NCBI RefSeq assembly: GCF_036850765.1
Contig: NC_089491.1
Coordinates: 93,466,740-93,530,739 of the forward strand
Length of the DNA stretch: 64,000 nucleotides
Source: Saccopteryx bilineata
Taxonomy: Eukaryota > Chordata > Mammalia > Chiroptera > Emballonuridae
Direction: 5' to 3'
Part shown: positions 22,833-35,144 of the stretch, in pieces
Position numbering within the stretch: the first letter of the stretch is position 1
Layout of the letters: each line of letters begins with the position of its first letter
Program-made: the position numbers and the translations under genes
The notes under the pieces: generated by a model
The model's input: the letters and a program-made list of their open reading frames with translations, nothing else
What the model was told of the DNA's origin: nothing
The model's database searches: none

Positions 22833-24355
22833 CAAAATAATTAAGATAATGTTGGATAAAATAGAATTAAATGTAAAAATATTCAAAGAAATACAAGGAG
22901 AGGAAAAATTAATATTTAAGAATAAATATTGACCCATATATACCTGTAAATATAATGTAATTTAAAATTTGTTTCACAACAGAGAACTATTGGCCTTAAA
23001 TATGCAAAGACTTAAGATATCAATTATAAATAAAATTTTACAAATAAAAATAATTTTTATTTTAAATATTCTACAATCAACATGGTATAAACTAATTCTA
23101 TTAGAAAAACATATTAAAAATATGAAAATAAAAGAGGGAGATGTTATGTATTTGACATATTCCCAAATTTATTGATTAAAATCAATAAGTATCAACAATA
23201 AATTTATGTAATCTTCAACAAATTTATTTAATCTCTCTTTTTTTACTTCTTGTATAAAGATAGTGAGACATCCTTTTATTAAAACAAACAATTTCTGGAA
23301 GTTAAGCAGAGTAAGTGAATCTACTTCAACTGAATTAATAGGCTTGATAATTAACTGTATTTTAAGTTTAAAAAATTATCACATAAAAAATTAATTTTAA
23401 TCGTATACATATAGCATAATTTTCTTATTTGAACCTCAATCCAATCTTTAATGGGAAAAGAAATCCATGAAGAAATCATAGATTTTATGCAGAACAGAAA
23501 TTCTAGCATACATTGAACTATAGATGGCTATATATATTGTCAGTACTCTTCTGTATAATGCCACTTGAAAGATGTTTTGAAAATAAAATTTAAATTAAAA
23601 AAGAAGTCAGTATGCTCCCTACCTGTAGAATTTTATTGTTTTCTATTCATATTGGATAAAATTTTAAGAAGAGTTCTGAGGGGGCATCATTATACATGCA
23701 CACCTGCATTGCTCAAATTGCTTAAGCACGAAGGCTGGTGGCAATTCAACTGCAACAGCAGGTAGTTTATTTTTAATTGCATTTGGTGTTCTAAAAGCTC
23801 TTAGTGACACAGAATGTGGTGTGTGAGCCATTTTACACAGAAACTATGCAATGTGAATATTTAAATCCATTCACTCATTTTTTGCAGTCACTGGGTCTTA
23901 CACATAAAATCATTGCTTCGTTAATATGATTCTATTTAATTTTCAATTTAATAAAAATTTACTGAGCACAATTTATATAAAAAGAACTGAGAAAATCAAA
24001 GAAATATTGAATGTAATGATTATCACAGTAAATTCTAAACTCACCAAATAATAAAGTAGATCTGTATTTTTCATCCTTATAGTAATAAGTATCAAAAAAT
24101 GTATAATGAAAAGCACCACAAAAAATATCCTCTGACTGTAATTTATATTTTTTCTTCACTCAGGCATGATATTACAATAATATCAACTATGAATTGCGAT
24201 GATTGTAGCATTTAGTTGAAAAATACACTTAAATTATCACAAAATAATTTTGTGTGTTTTTTAATACAAAAATGGAAAGTGATAGGTTTTGGAAAGCTCT
24301 GGGTTGAAACTATATTTTAGTATTACAAGTTTTACTTTCTTTTGTATTTGTTTTT
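22833..24355. other. AT-rich sequence, no feature recognised
   Basis: Very AT-rich. A few short frames (for example 22969-23175) have low-complexity products and no support. Confidence 0.5.
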
Positions 24356-24359
24356 CTTT

Positions 24360-24681
24360 TCCAAGTGAGAGCAGGAGTGGAAATAAATAGACTCCTGCAT
24401 GGCCCAGGATCCACCTGGCAACCCCCGTCTGGGGTAGATGCTCTGTTCATCTAGGGCCATGCTCACAACTGAGCTATTTTTAGTGCCTGAGACAGAGGCT
24501 CCACTAAGCCATCCTCAGGGCTAATGCTGCCAGAAGGGAAGAGAGAGAGAAAGAGAGAATGGGAAGGCAAAGATGTAAAGAAGCACATGGTCGCTTCTCC
24601 TGTATGCTCTGACCTGGAATTGAACCCAGGACACCCATGCATCAGGCCGACACTCTATCTACTCTGTCTACTGGACAGGGC
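24360..24681 (-). mobile_element. VES-type SINE, long class, diverged
   Basis: On the minus strand, a head like gccctgtccagtagacagag and B-box-like gggttcaattcc, with a body containing several deletions relative to younger copies. Flank similarity (agttttactttc versus agttttaatttc) is only suggestive of a duplication. Confidence 0.8.
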
Positions 24682-24689
24682 CTAGTTTT

Positions 24690-27600
24690 AATTTCTCATT
24701 CTTGGAATACTCAAAACATTATTGAGGTGGATAAATACTCAGCAACCTCAAGAGAGAAACTATCTATGAACTATAATGACAGCTCTTTAAGTTGTTTTGT
24801 CTTTGAAATCATTTTTAATAAATTTAAATGATATATTTAGCACAGGTCCTGGAGATTATGCAATAATATATAACTCTTTTACTTAAGTCTTACTTTGTGT
24901 GCTTTTCCCTAAAATTTTTGCCTAATCATATTAAAAATTATATAGACCTCTCTCAGTATGTGCATTTTTAGACTACTTTGTTTCTCTTTTGTGAGGTCAT
25001 CTAAAATACTGAAGTAGAATTCACTTCAGGAAACTAAGCAAAGAACTTAAATCATTTTTCTTTACAGTGGCTCATGCCTCAGACTCTTTTTTATGTTTCT
25101 TCTCTATTGTTTGTAATGTCTCCTGTAATTTTGGGCAATATTTTGATTTAATCACCTTCTGCTTGTGTAGTTTACTCTAACTACTAAATGTACAGGTAAA
25201 TTATTTCCCTGCAAAAATAAATTTCTTACATTTATTTTCCTGGTTTTAGTGGACTTTGAAATAACCTCACATATTTCATTTGTCAAAACAATTTCTATTA
25301 ACTTCAATTCATCTTTTTCTCTAATAAACTTAAAGTTAAATTTTTTCTTATTTAAGTGATACATATCTATAATAGAAAATGTAAGTAACCCAGAAAAACA
25401 GTGGAGTAAATAAGCTATGAGCCATAGCCCGACTTCCTCAAACCGTCTTTTGTTACAGTTGGGCATATATGATACCAGTTTTTGCATGTTTTCCTGTGTG
25501 CATTTAATTTTCTACTTTGTATTCTAAGTGAGTCCTACATAATACCCAAGAATAATAATCCTAAATGTAAATATAGATTTGATTATAATAGCTAAGATAT
25601 GGTCTTCTTAAAAATGTGAAAAAGATAGGAATGTATAAAATTATTAGTAACCTCCTATCCAAAAAATATACACTTAATATTTCTATATAGAGTTGCAAGA
25701 AGATGGGTAATAAATATTCTGACTGCTAAAGAGTCTGTACATTCAGACTCTTACATACATTCTACAAATATAATATAATAAGCTATATTGAGTCACCTAA
25801 ATTATTCGTTTTCTGTTTTTATTATTTGTTTTCTGTTTATTATTTTTTAGAAGAGAAGGTTAATTAACTACCTGCTGGTTATCAAATTGATTTTTATATA
25901 CTTTAACAACTATAGCATACCAAACTTCCTTTCTGAAACATATTTAAAAATCCATAAATGTATAATAAGACCTTAAATAGTGAAACAAGAAGTACAAGAA
26001 ACACGTTTAAATGTGTTCTAAAATAAATTGTTTTTCTTTTCTCTTCATTTTCTCTCAAACTGTCTCTCCATTCAAATGCAGGTAAGACCTCAAGCTGTTT
26101 TCTTATTTGTAATGGTAAGTTTACTTTTGGTGGTCATGTGGCTACACAGTATGAGGGAGCCAGGAGGAACTAAAATGAAAAGATGACAAGTGCGAAATTT
26201 GAAAAGTTTGCACACAACAGCCTCAGCTCTATGAAGGTTTCAGGTTTACCCATCATTAGAGAACCTTGGTCTGCTGTGGTCCCAAAAAAGGAAGGGAGTC
26301 CACTTGTTTTGCCTGAAGCAATAATTATGATCAAACAAACATGCTTTGCTCTAGTAAGATATGAAAAGGAAAAGAGGAAAAGACTTTTTCAGCAATGGTA
26401 ATAGAAGTTACATTCTTCAAAAAGAATCTAGGTTATTACCAAGTAAAGCACAGTGGTAATAACCCAGTGACAAGTCATGTTAAGGAAAAGCAGGTATAAC
26501 AGGTGGTAGAACAATATTTGAATTTTCACAAAATAAATAATTTTAAATATTCAGGAAAAAATAAGGGGACAGCGGACTCGTTGGAATATTTTGAGACATT
26601 TCCTGCAGCCCTTATATGTTCTCGGTTTCTAGGGCACTCACTGAGCTTCAGAAAAGGCCTGAATGGGAGTATGCTTGTTAAACCTTAGTTATTAATATCT
26701 GGATGGTTAGTTTTAGGAGTTATCATGAGAGATGTACATTGATAAATTACCTATAAGTACATTGCGCAATATGGATGAGACATTTGCTTACATAAAAGGT
26801 CTTTAGCTGCTTCCTCTCAAGAAGAGATTGGAAAGCCAACCCAGTGACTGGAGTGTGCACAGTGAATGATTCCACCCTACCCCTCCAACTGAGTGTAAAT
26901 GTAGTTATAAAGATCAATCTACATCCTCTCCTTACTGAATCTGGTTTTTATTTGGGCCAGAGAAGTATGCTTGGAAGTACTTTGTAGCTGTAACACATAG
27001 CAAACTGCCGCATAAAGAAATCAATCCCAAAACCACATTCTTTTTACAAAAGATTTTAAACAACTATGATAATTGGATCTGAAAATAATAGGGACATGTG
27101 CACACAGATAACAACCATGACAAATAATGGCATAATCTAATCAAGTCTACGCTGAACCAAAAAATCTGATGACTTCAAACACACACACTTAAAAATAAAT
27201 CCTCAAAGCAAGGCTCTCATCATAACTGTCTTTCCTGGAAAATGCAAATCATACAATGTCTGCATAAATGAAATTTGCCTATTGTCTATTCACATCAAGT
27301 ATTAGGGTAAATTAATACTTCTTAAAGTGTTAATTAATTTGAAATCTAATAATGAATATAATTTAATAATATTTGAAAGTTTAAAAATTAAAAAATTAAA
27401 TCTCCATAATCCAATACATGAAAAATAACGTTGTATTTGGGGTACGTTTCTTTGAAATATTTTTGTATGAACATGAGCTACAATATGTTAAGTTCCCATA
27501 AGAATTCTTGTATATTGTAGGTCTCTGTAAAATATTTTAAAATAAAAATACAATTAATTTATATATAATCATTAGGAACATACAATGCTGTGATGTGCAC

Positions 27601-28005
27601 TTTTATTTTCAATATAACATTTGTTTATTCTCATTTTTATAAAAATATAAAAGGACAATGTATAACATGTATATATACAAAATGACACAGAATAAAATAT
27701 TCATATCACTATAAGATTTTTTATTTTACTTAGGAGATGTAACATATTTTCTTGTATATTCTTTCACCAATATTCTTGCATACCTTACATATATATTTAT
27801 ATGTATATATGTATATGCATACATGTCTGCATGAATGTGTGTATCATATTTAGACAGTTTAGGCAGCCTGCATATTATAACCATTGTATTTTTATATATA
27901 AATATATATATATATATAAATAAGTACATAAATATATGTGAATGAAACTCTCAGCTAAGTAGACACAAAAGAAAGAAATTCTTATTCTAATGAGAGGTTT
28001 CTGGT
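24690..28005. other. Long AT-rich stretch without recognised genes
   Basis: The longest feature-poor part. The minus frame at 25152-25487 and plus frames at 26183-26401 and 26503-26688 show no domain, conserved-looking motif or exon structure. TA-rich runs occur near 27785-27825 and 27893-27920. Confidence 0.5.
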
Positions 28006-28535
28006 GGATAAAAATGTTGTTGTACATATACACAATAGACTACTACACAGCCATAAAAAAGAAGGAAATGTTACCTTTTGCAACAACATAGATGAACTTG
28101 AAGAATATTATGCTAAGTAAAATAAGTCAAAGAAAGACAAATACCATGTGATTTCACTTATATGTGGAAACTAACAAACAAAATAAACTGACAAAATAGA
28201 AACAGAGACAAGAACACGTGGTACAGACTGATGTATATTATACATATACATATATATATGTATACATGTATATGTATAATACATATGTATATGTATAATA
28301 CATTGACACAGGCAACAGTGTGGTTGGTGATAGCCAGATGAAAAGGGGTTTGGGGCTTAGATGGAGTTGGGCAAAGGGTGAGTACAGAGATTAGAGATGG
28401 AAAGAAAGTTTACTTAGGGCAGAGGGCACACAATGAAGTGTGCATTTGCTGTTTTTTTCTAGTTGTACACATGAAACCTGTATGATTTTGTGAACTAATA
28501 TTATCTCAATAAATTGAATTAATAAAAAAATTATT
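28006..28535 (+). mobile_element. L1 3' end (last ORF2 codons and 3' UTR)
   Basis: Typical order: ctactacacagccataaaaa, atgctaagtaaaataagtca, acttatatgtggaaactaac, then tacacatgaaacctgtatga and a terminal caataaattgaatt. A (TATG/TACA)-rich expansion lies inside at 28232-28302. Confidence 0.85.
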
Positions 28536-28649
28536 AATAAAACATTCATACTTATAGGCTAAATACTGTATTATCCTTCCCTGAATTCAAAATCAAAATA
28601 CAAATATTCACTATTGTACTGCTATTGACCTGGAGGAACTACTACACAG

Positions 28650-28870
28650 TACAATAAGAGAAGAAATAAAAATATGAAGATTGGAACTCCAAAAGTAAAG
28701 CTCTCATTATTACAAGATGGCATAATTGAATGCATAAAAAATCCAAAATGTTCCAGAGAAAAATCATGAATATTGATTAGTAAATTAGCAAAATTCTTGG
28801 ATACAAGTTCAGTACATAACAATAAATTGAGTTCTCTATGTGATTGATAAACTTTCTTTAATGGAAAAGT
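28650..28870 (+). mobile_element. Old L1 ORF2 fragment
   Basis: A degraded stretch resembling the L1 reverse transcriptase region: aagtaaagctctcattatta, caagatggcataattgaatg, ttcttggatacaagttcagt. Many substitutions; supported by order only. Confidence 0.5.
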
Positions 28871-28966
28871 AATAAATATTTTAGCTTTTGTGGGCAACGT
28901 AGTCGGCAACCACTACTCTTATCTGTAATTGTAGCATTCCTTCAGACTGTGCTCCATATACTATTC

Positions 28967-29263
28967 CAGGGTTCGGGAACCTATGGCTTGTGAGCCAGAT
29001 GTGGCTTTTTTGATGACTGCATCTGGCTCGCAGATAAATCTTTAGTAAAAAAAAAATAATAATGTTAAAAATGTAAAACATTCTCTTGTATTAAAATCCA
29101 TTCATTTCCTATCATTCATGTTCATGGTTGCAGGTGGCTGGAGCCAATCACAGCTGTCCTTCAGAACAACAATAAATTTTTATTGGATAATGCTCTCATG
29201 GAATTACATTTTAAAATATGTGGCATTCATGGCTGTCTCAGCCAAAAAGGTTCCCGATGCCTG
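28967..29263 (+). mobile_element. Short non-autonomous hAT transposon, copy 1
   Basis: Ends are cagggttcgggaacct and aggttcccgatgcctg (imperfect terminal inverted repeats). Flanking 8-bp duplications are tactattc (28959-28966) and tacgattc (29264-29271), 7/8. The 297-bp body has no transposase and contains gtggctggagccaatcacag, shared with copies 2 and 3. The 8-bp target duplication and CAGGG ends are hAT features. Confidence 0.92.
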
Positions 29264-30012
29264 TACGATTCTATACTGTAAGATTGCTTACTATAAGCCT
29301 CTGTTGTTCTGATCTTGTGATACTATTGTGATAATGTTCCATTCGCTTATTTCTCAAGTCTTCTGTCTCCAATTTTTATATTCAACCACTTTTGTTTGCC
29401 TCACAATGTAATTTCGTCTGCATAATATTTTTAGATAACTATTGGTATTTCTGGACAACTGATAGTGCCTTTACCCATTTTCTAGTAATAATTTATTTTA
29501 TTTATTTACTAATTAATTTATTTTAATTTATTGTGTATACATAGATTCTAGTGTTGCCACGAATGCATCACCCGATTCCCCTCAACATCTCCCTTGCCCC
29601 CTTCCCAATAGCGCCCACCCCCCTTCCCTTCAGGTTTATCCCCTCTTATCATCTCCTTTCCCTCTGTCCTCTTTACCTCTGGTCTCTTTGATCTCTCCTC
29701 TGACTCAATTCCATTCCTCAATTCACATTGTTCATTGGATTCCTCAAATGAGTGAGGTCATATGATATTTTTCTTTTTCTGCCTGGCTTATTTTACATAA
29801 CATAATAGTTTCTGGGTCCATCCATGTTGTCGCAAAAGGTAAGATTTCCTTCTTTTTCATGGCCCCATAGTATTCCATTGTATATATGTACCACTGCTCT
29901 TTCATCCACTCATCCACTGACGGACACTTGGGCTGTTTCCAGAACTTCACTATTGTGAAAAATGCTGCCATAAATATGGGGGTGCATTTCTCCTTTTAAA
30001 ACAGCGCTATGG

Positions 30013-30412
30013 CCCTGGCCGGTTGGCTCAGCGGTAGAGCGTCGGCCTAGCGTGCGGAGGACCTGGGTTCGATTCCCGGCCAGGGCACACAGGAGAAGCG
30101 CACATTTGCTTCTCCACCCCTCCGCCGCACTTTCCTCTCTGTCTCTCTCTTCCCCTCCCGCAGCCAAGGCTCCATTGGAGCAGAGATGGCCCGGGCGCTG
30201 GGGATGGCTCTGTGGCCTCTGCCTCAGGCGCTAGAGTGGCTCTGGTCGCAATATGGCGACGCCCAGGATGGGCAGAGCGTCGCCCCTGGTGGGCGTGCCA
30301 GGTGGATCCCGGTCGGGCGCATGCGGGAGTCTGTCTGACTGTCTCTCCCTGTTTCCAGCTTCAGAAAAATGAAAAAAATAAATAAATAAAATAAAAAAAA
30401 AAAAAACAAAAA
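30013..30412 (+). mobile_element. VES-type SINE, long class, inserted in full-length L1
   Basis: Well-preserved head (ccctggccggttggctcagc), B box and A-rich tail. It lies between exact 15-bp duplications aaaacagcgctatgg at 29998-30012 and 30413-30427. It is younger than the L1 it interrupts. Confidence 0.96.
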
Positions 30413-33400
30413 AAAACAGCGCTATGGTTTTCTTGCGGTATATTCCTAAAAGTGGGATAGCTGGGTCAAAAGGCAGTTCAATTTTTAATTTTTTGAGGAT
30501 TTTCCATACTCTTTTCCACAGTGACTGCACCAGTCTGCATTCCCACCAGCAGTGCAGGAGAGTTCCCCTTCTCCACATCTTCTCCAGCACTTATTCTGTG
30601 TTGTTTTGTTGATGAGTGCCATTCTGATTGGTGTGAGGTGATATCTTATTGTCGTTTTAATTTGCATTTCTCTAATGATTAGTGATGTTGAACATTTTCT
30701 CATATACCTATTGCCCATCTGTATGTCCTCTTTGGAGAAGTGTCTATTTATTTCATTGCCCATTTTTTGATTAGATTGTTTATCCTCCTGGTGTTGAGTT
30801 TTACAAGTTCTTTATAAATTTTGGATATTAACCCCTAATCAGACGTATTGTCAAATATGTTCTCCCATTGTGTAGTTTGTCTTTTTATTCTGTTCTTATT
30901 GTCTTTAGCTATGCAAAAGCTTTTTAGTTAGATATAGTCCCATTTGTTTATTCTGTCTTTTATTTCACTTGCCCGTGGAGATAAATCAGCAAATATATTG
31001 CTGCAAGAGATGTCAAAGAGCTTACTGCCTATGTTTTCTTCTAAGATGTTTATGGTTTCATGACTTACATTTAAGTCTTTTATCCATTTTGAGTTTATTA
31101 TTGTGAATGGTGTAAGTTGGTGGTCTAGTATTATTTTTTTGCAGATAGCTGTCCAGTTTTCTCAACACCATTTGTTAAAGAGGCTGTCTTTACTCCATTG
31201 TAATGCTCTTAACCCTTTGTCAAGTATCAGTTGTCCATAGAGCTGTGGGTTTATTTCTGAGTTTGCTGTTCTGTTTCATTGATCTATATGCCTGTTCTTA
31301 TGCCAGTACCAAGCTGTTTTGAGTACAATGGCCTTGTAGTATAACTTGATATCAGGAAGTGTGATACCTCCAACTTTATTCTTCCTTTTAAGATTGTTGA
31401 GATATTCGTGTTCTTTTTTGGTTCCATATAAATTTTTGGAATATGTGTTCTATATCTTTGAAGTATCTCATTGGTATTTTAATTGGTATTGCATTGAATT
31501 TATAAATTGCTTTGGGTAATATAGATACTTTAATTATGTTTATTCTTCCTAACCATGAGCACAGTATATGCTTCCACTTGTTTGTATCTTCCTTGATTTC
31601 TTTATCAATATTTTATAATTTTCCAAGTACAAGTCTTTAACCTCTTGGGTTAAATTTACTCCTAGGTACTTTATTTTTATTGTTGCAATAGTGAAGGGGA
31701 TTGTTTCTTTAATTTCTCTTTTTGACAGTTCATTGTTGGTGTACAAAAATGCCTCTGATTTCTGAGTATTAATCTAATATCCTGCCACCTTGCTGAATTT
31801 ATTTATCAGGTTCAGTAGTTTTTGACTGAGACTTTAGGGTTTTCTGTATACAATATTATATCATCTGCAAATAATGATAGTTTTACTTTTTCTTTTCCAA
31901 TTTGGATGCCTTTTATTTCTTCTTCTTATCTGATTGCTATGGCTTGGACTTCCAGAACTATGTTGAATAAGAGTGGTGAAAGGAGGCACCCCTGCTTTGT
32001 TCCTGATCTTAAGGGGATTGCTTTTAATTTTTGACCATTGAATATGATGTTGGCTGTGGGTTTGTCATAGATGGCCTTTATCATGTTGAGATATGTTCTG
32101 TGTATTCCCACTTTGTTGAGATTTTGATCATGAATGGGTGCTTGATTTAATCAAATCCTTTTTCTGCATCTATTGAAATTATTATGTGATTTTTCTCCTT
32201 CCTTTTGTTTATGTGATGAATCACATTGATTGATTTGCAAATATTGTACCAACCTTGCCTCCCCAGCATAAATACACTTCATCATGATTCATGACTTTTT
32301 TTATATATTGCTGGATTCGGTTGGCTAATATTTTTTTTTTTTTGAGGATTTCAGCATCTAAATTCATCAGAGATATTGGCCTACAATTTTTTGTGTGTGT
32401 GTTGTCTTTGCCTGGTTTTAGAATCAGAATTATGCTTGCCTCATAAAAGATGCTTGGAAGTCTTCCTTCCTCTTGAATTTTTTGAAATAGCTTGAGAAGG
32501 ATAGGAATTATTTCTTCTATGAATATTTGGCAGAATTCACTTTTGAAACTATCTGGCCCTGGGCTTTTGTTTGTTGGGAGTTTTTTGATAGCTGTTTCTA
32601 TCTCATTTGTTGTAATCGGTCTGTTTAGGTTTTCTTATTTTTTTCTGATTAATTTTTAAAAGATTATATGTTTCAAGAAGTTTGTCAATTTCATCTAGGT
32701 TGTTTAATTTTTTGGTATACAGTTCCTCATAGTATTTTCTTACAATCCTTTGTATTTCTGTTCTGTCAGTTGTTATTTCTCCATCCTCATTTCTAATTTT
32801 ATTTATTTAAGTTCTCTTTCTTTTTTTCTTGATGAGTCTTGTTAAACATTCATCAATCTTGTTTACCTTTTCAAAGAAGGAGCTCCTTCTTTCATTGATT
32901 CTCTGTTTTGTTTCTTTAGCCTCTATGTCATTTATTATTCACTTTGATCTTTATTATTTTTTTTCCTTCTACTATCTCTGGGCTTTACTTGCTGTTCTTT
33001 TTTCTAGTTCTTTTAGATGTAGGGTTAACTTGTTTATTTGAGCTTTTTTTATCTTCTTAAATTATGCATGTAATGCTATGAACTTTTCTCTCAGTACTGC
33101 TTTTGCTGTGTCTCATAAATTTAGATTTGGTATATGCTCATTATAATTTATTTCTAGGATTTTTTTATTTCTTCTTTGATCTCATTGTTAACCCATTTGT
33201 TATTTAATAACATGCTATTTAGTTTCCAAGTGTTAGAGTATTTTTCAGTTTTTCTGTTGTGGTTGATTTCTAGTTTCATGCCATTGTGATCAGAGAAAAT
33301 GCTTGATATGATTTCAATCTTCTTAATTTGTTGAGACCCCTTTTGTGCCCTAATATGTGGTCTATCCTAGAGAATGTACCATGAGCACTTAAAAAGAATG

Positions 33401-33769
33401 TATATTCTGCTGCTTTAAGGTGAATGGTTTTAAAGATATCTATTAAATTTAGTTGATCTAGTGTGTCCTTTAAGTCTGCTGTTTCTTTGTTAATTTTCTT
33501 TCTTGAGGATTTATCTAGTGGTGTTAGTGGAGTATTGAAATTCCCCACTATTATAGTATTGCTGTTGATCTCACCTTTTATATCCATCAAAGTCTGCTTT
33601 ATATATTTAAGTGCTCCTATAGTAGGGCCATTGATATTTAAAATGGTTATATCTTCCTGTTGGATTGCTCCCTTTATCATTATGTAGTGACCTTTTTTTC
33701 CCTTACTATAGCCTTTGTTTTAAAGTTCATTTTGTCTAATATAAGTATTGCTATCCCAGCCTTTTTTTC

Positions 33770-33955
33770 TTTTCTTTTTTTTTTTTAAATTTTTTTAAAT
33801 TTTATTTATTCATTTTAAAGAGGAGAGAGAGAGGTGGGGGGAGCAGGAAGCATCAACTCCCATATGTGCCTTGACCAGGCAAGCCCAGGGTTTCGAACCG
33901 GCTACCTCAGCATTTCCAGGTCGACGCTTTATCCACTGTGCCACCACAGGTCAGG
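33770..33955 (-). mobile_element. VES-type SINE, short class, inserted in full-length L1
   Basis: Reversed head ctgacctgtggtggcacagt and body tatgggagttgatgcttcct with a long T-rich (tail) left end. It lies between exact 13-bp duplications cagcctttttttc at 33757-33769 and 33956-33968. Confidence 0.95.
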
Positions 33956-34225
33956 CAGCCTTTTTTTCATTTCTATTTGCATGAAATAGTTTTTTCCATC
34001 CTTTTACCTTCAGTCTATGTGCATCTTTTGTTTTGAGGTGTGTCTTTTGTAGACAGCCTATGTATGGGTCCTGTTTTCTTATCCACACAGCTACCTTATG
34101 TCTTTTGATTGGATCATTCAATCCATTTACATTTAAGGATATTATTGATATATAGTTGTTTCTTGCATTTTATTCTTTAAAGCTGTATTCCTCTTTTAAT
34201 ATATTCTTTTCCCCCTTTGATCTGT

Positions 34226-35144
34226 TTACAACAGGCCCCTTAACATTTCTTGCAGTATTGGTTTGGTATAATGAATTCCTTGAGATTTTTTTTTTTTTTT
34301 TTTGTCTTGGAAGCTTTTTATTTCTCCTTCAATTTTAAACAATAGCCTTGCTGGATAAAGTAGTCTTGGTTGTAGGCTCTTGTTCTGCATTACTTTGAAT
34401 ATTTCTTGCCATTTCCATGTGGCCTCAAGTGTTTCTGTTGAGAAATTGGATGTCATTCTTATGTGGGCTCCTTTGTAGGTGATAGCCTTTTTTTCTCTAG
34501 CAGCTTTAAATATTTTTCTCTTTATCTTTTAGCTTTGGTGTTTTAATTATGATGTGTCTTGGTGTAGATTTCTTTGGGCTTCTCTTTAATGAAATTCTCT
34601 TTGCTTCTTGAACTTATGTGACTTTTTTCTGCATCAATTTAGGGAAGTTCTCAGCCATGATTTGATTGAACAAAGTTTCTATTCCTTGTTCTTTCTCTTC
34701 CTCTTCAGGAACCCCTATGATGTGGATGTTATTTCTCTTCATGTTGTTACAGAGCTCTCTTAGAGTTTCCTCAGACTTTTTGAGTCTTTCTTTTTGCTGC
34801 TCTGCTTCTGTGCCTTCATTTATCTTGACCTCTAACTTGCTGATTCAATCCTCAGCTTCATCCATCCTGCTTTTAAGTCCTTCCATTGTGGTCATCATAT
34901 CTAACATTGTATTTCTCATTTCTGACTGATTCTTTTTTATTATTTTAATGTCTTTTTTTATACTTGCTCTCTCTTTATTTAGGTGTTTGTTATGTTTATC
35001 TATTGTTGTTCTAAGATCTTTGAGCATCCTTACAATCATTATTTTAAATTCTGCATCAGGTAATTTGGTTATATCTCACTTGTTCAAATCCCTATCTGAG
35101 GATTTCTCTTGATTCATTTGGGTTGTATTTCTCTGCCTTCCCAT
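34226..35144 (-). pseudogene. L1 ORF1 (RNA-binding chaperone), broken
   Basis: The ATG reads back as CAT at 35142-35144. The N-terminal half has a Lys/Glu-rich coiled-coil segment (35039-34845), as expected for the trimerising part of ORF1p. The C-terminal end (34456-34226) holds the ...KPILQEMLRGLL stop typical of L1. A stop soon after the start and a homopolymer-related shift near 34288-34308 break it. Confidence 0.85.

Larger units (their letters stand above)
29744..34165 (-). pseudogene. L1 ORF2 (endonuclease-reverse transcriptase), broken
   Basis: The endonuclease begins near 34140 with an SLNVNGLN-type motif. Its later part (33680-33276) keeps NTIIVGNFNTPLTPLDKSSR and AHGTFSRIDHILGHK, including the catalytic SRIDH region. 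The reverse transcriptase FADD motif is encoded at 31860-31871, and the segment at 32111-31926 has the [14 protein letters not shown] motif. The end (29971-29744) has the WKQPKCPSVDEW region. Two SINEs and several stops disrupt it. Confidence 0.9.

Noticed and set aside
25152..25487. 111-codon minus-strand frame in unique sequence
   Set aside because: No recognisable motif, no exon signals, and composition like the surrounding AT-rich DNA. Nothing supports a gene.
26183..26401. 72-codon plus-strand frame preceded by a pyrimidine-rich tract and CAG/GTAAG-like sequence near 26081-26085
   Set aside because: The splice-like motif is short and common in AT-rich DNA. No partner exon was found.
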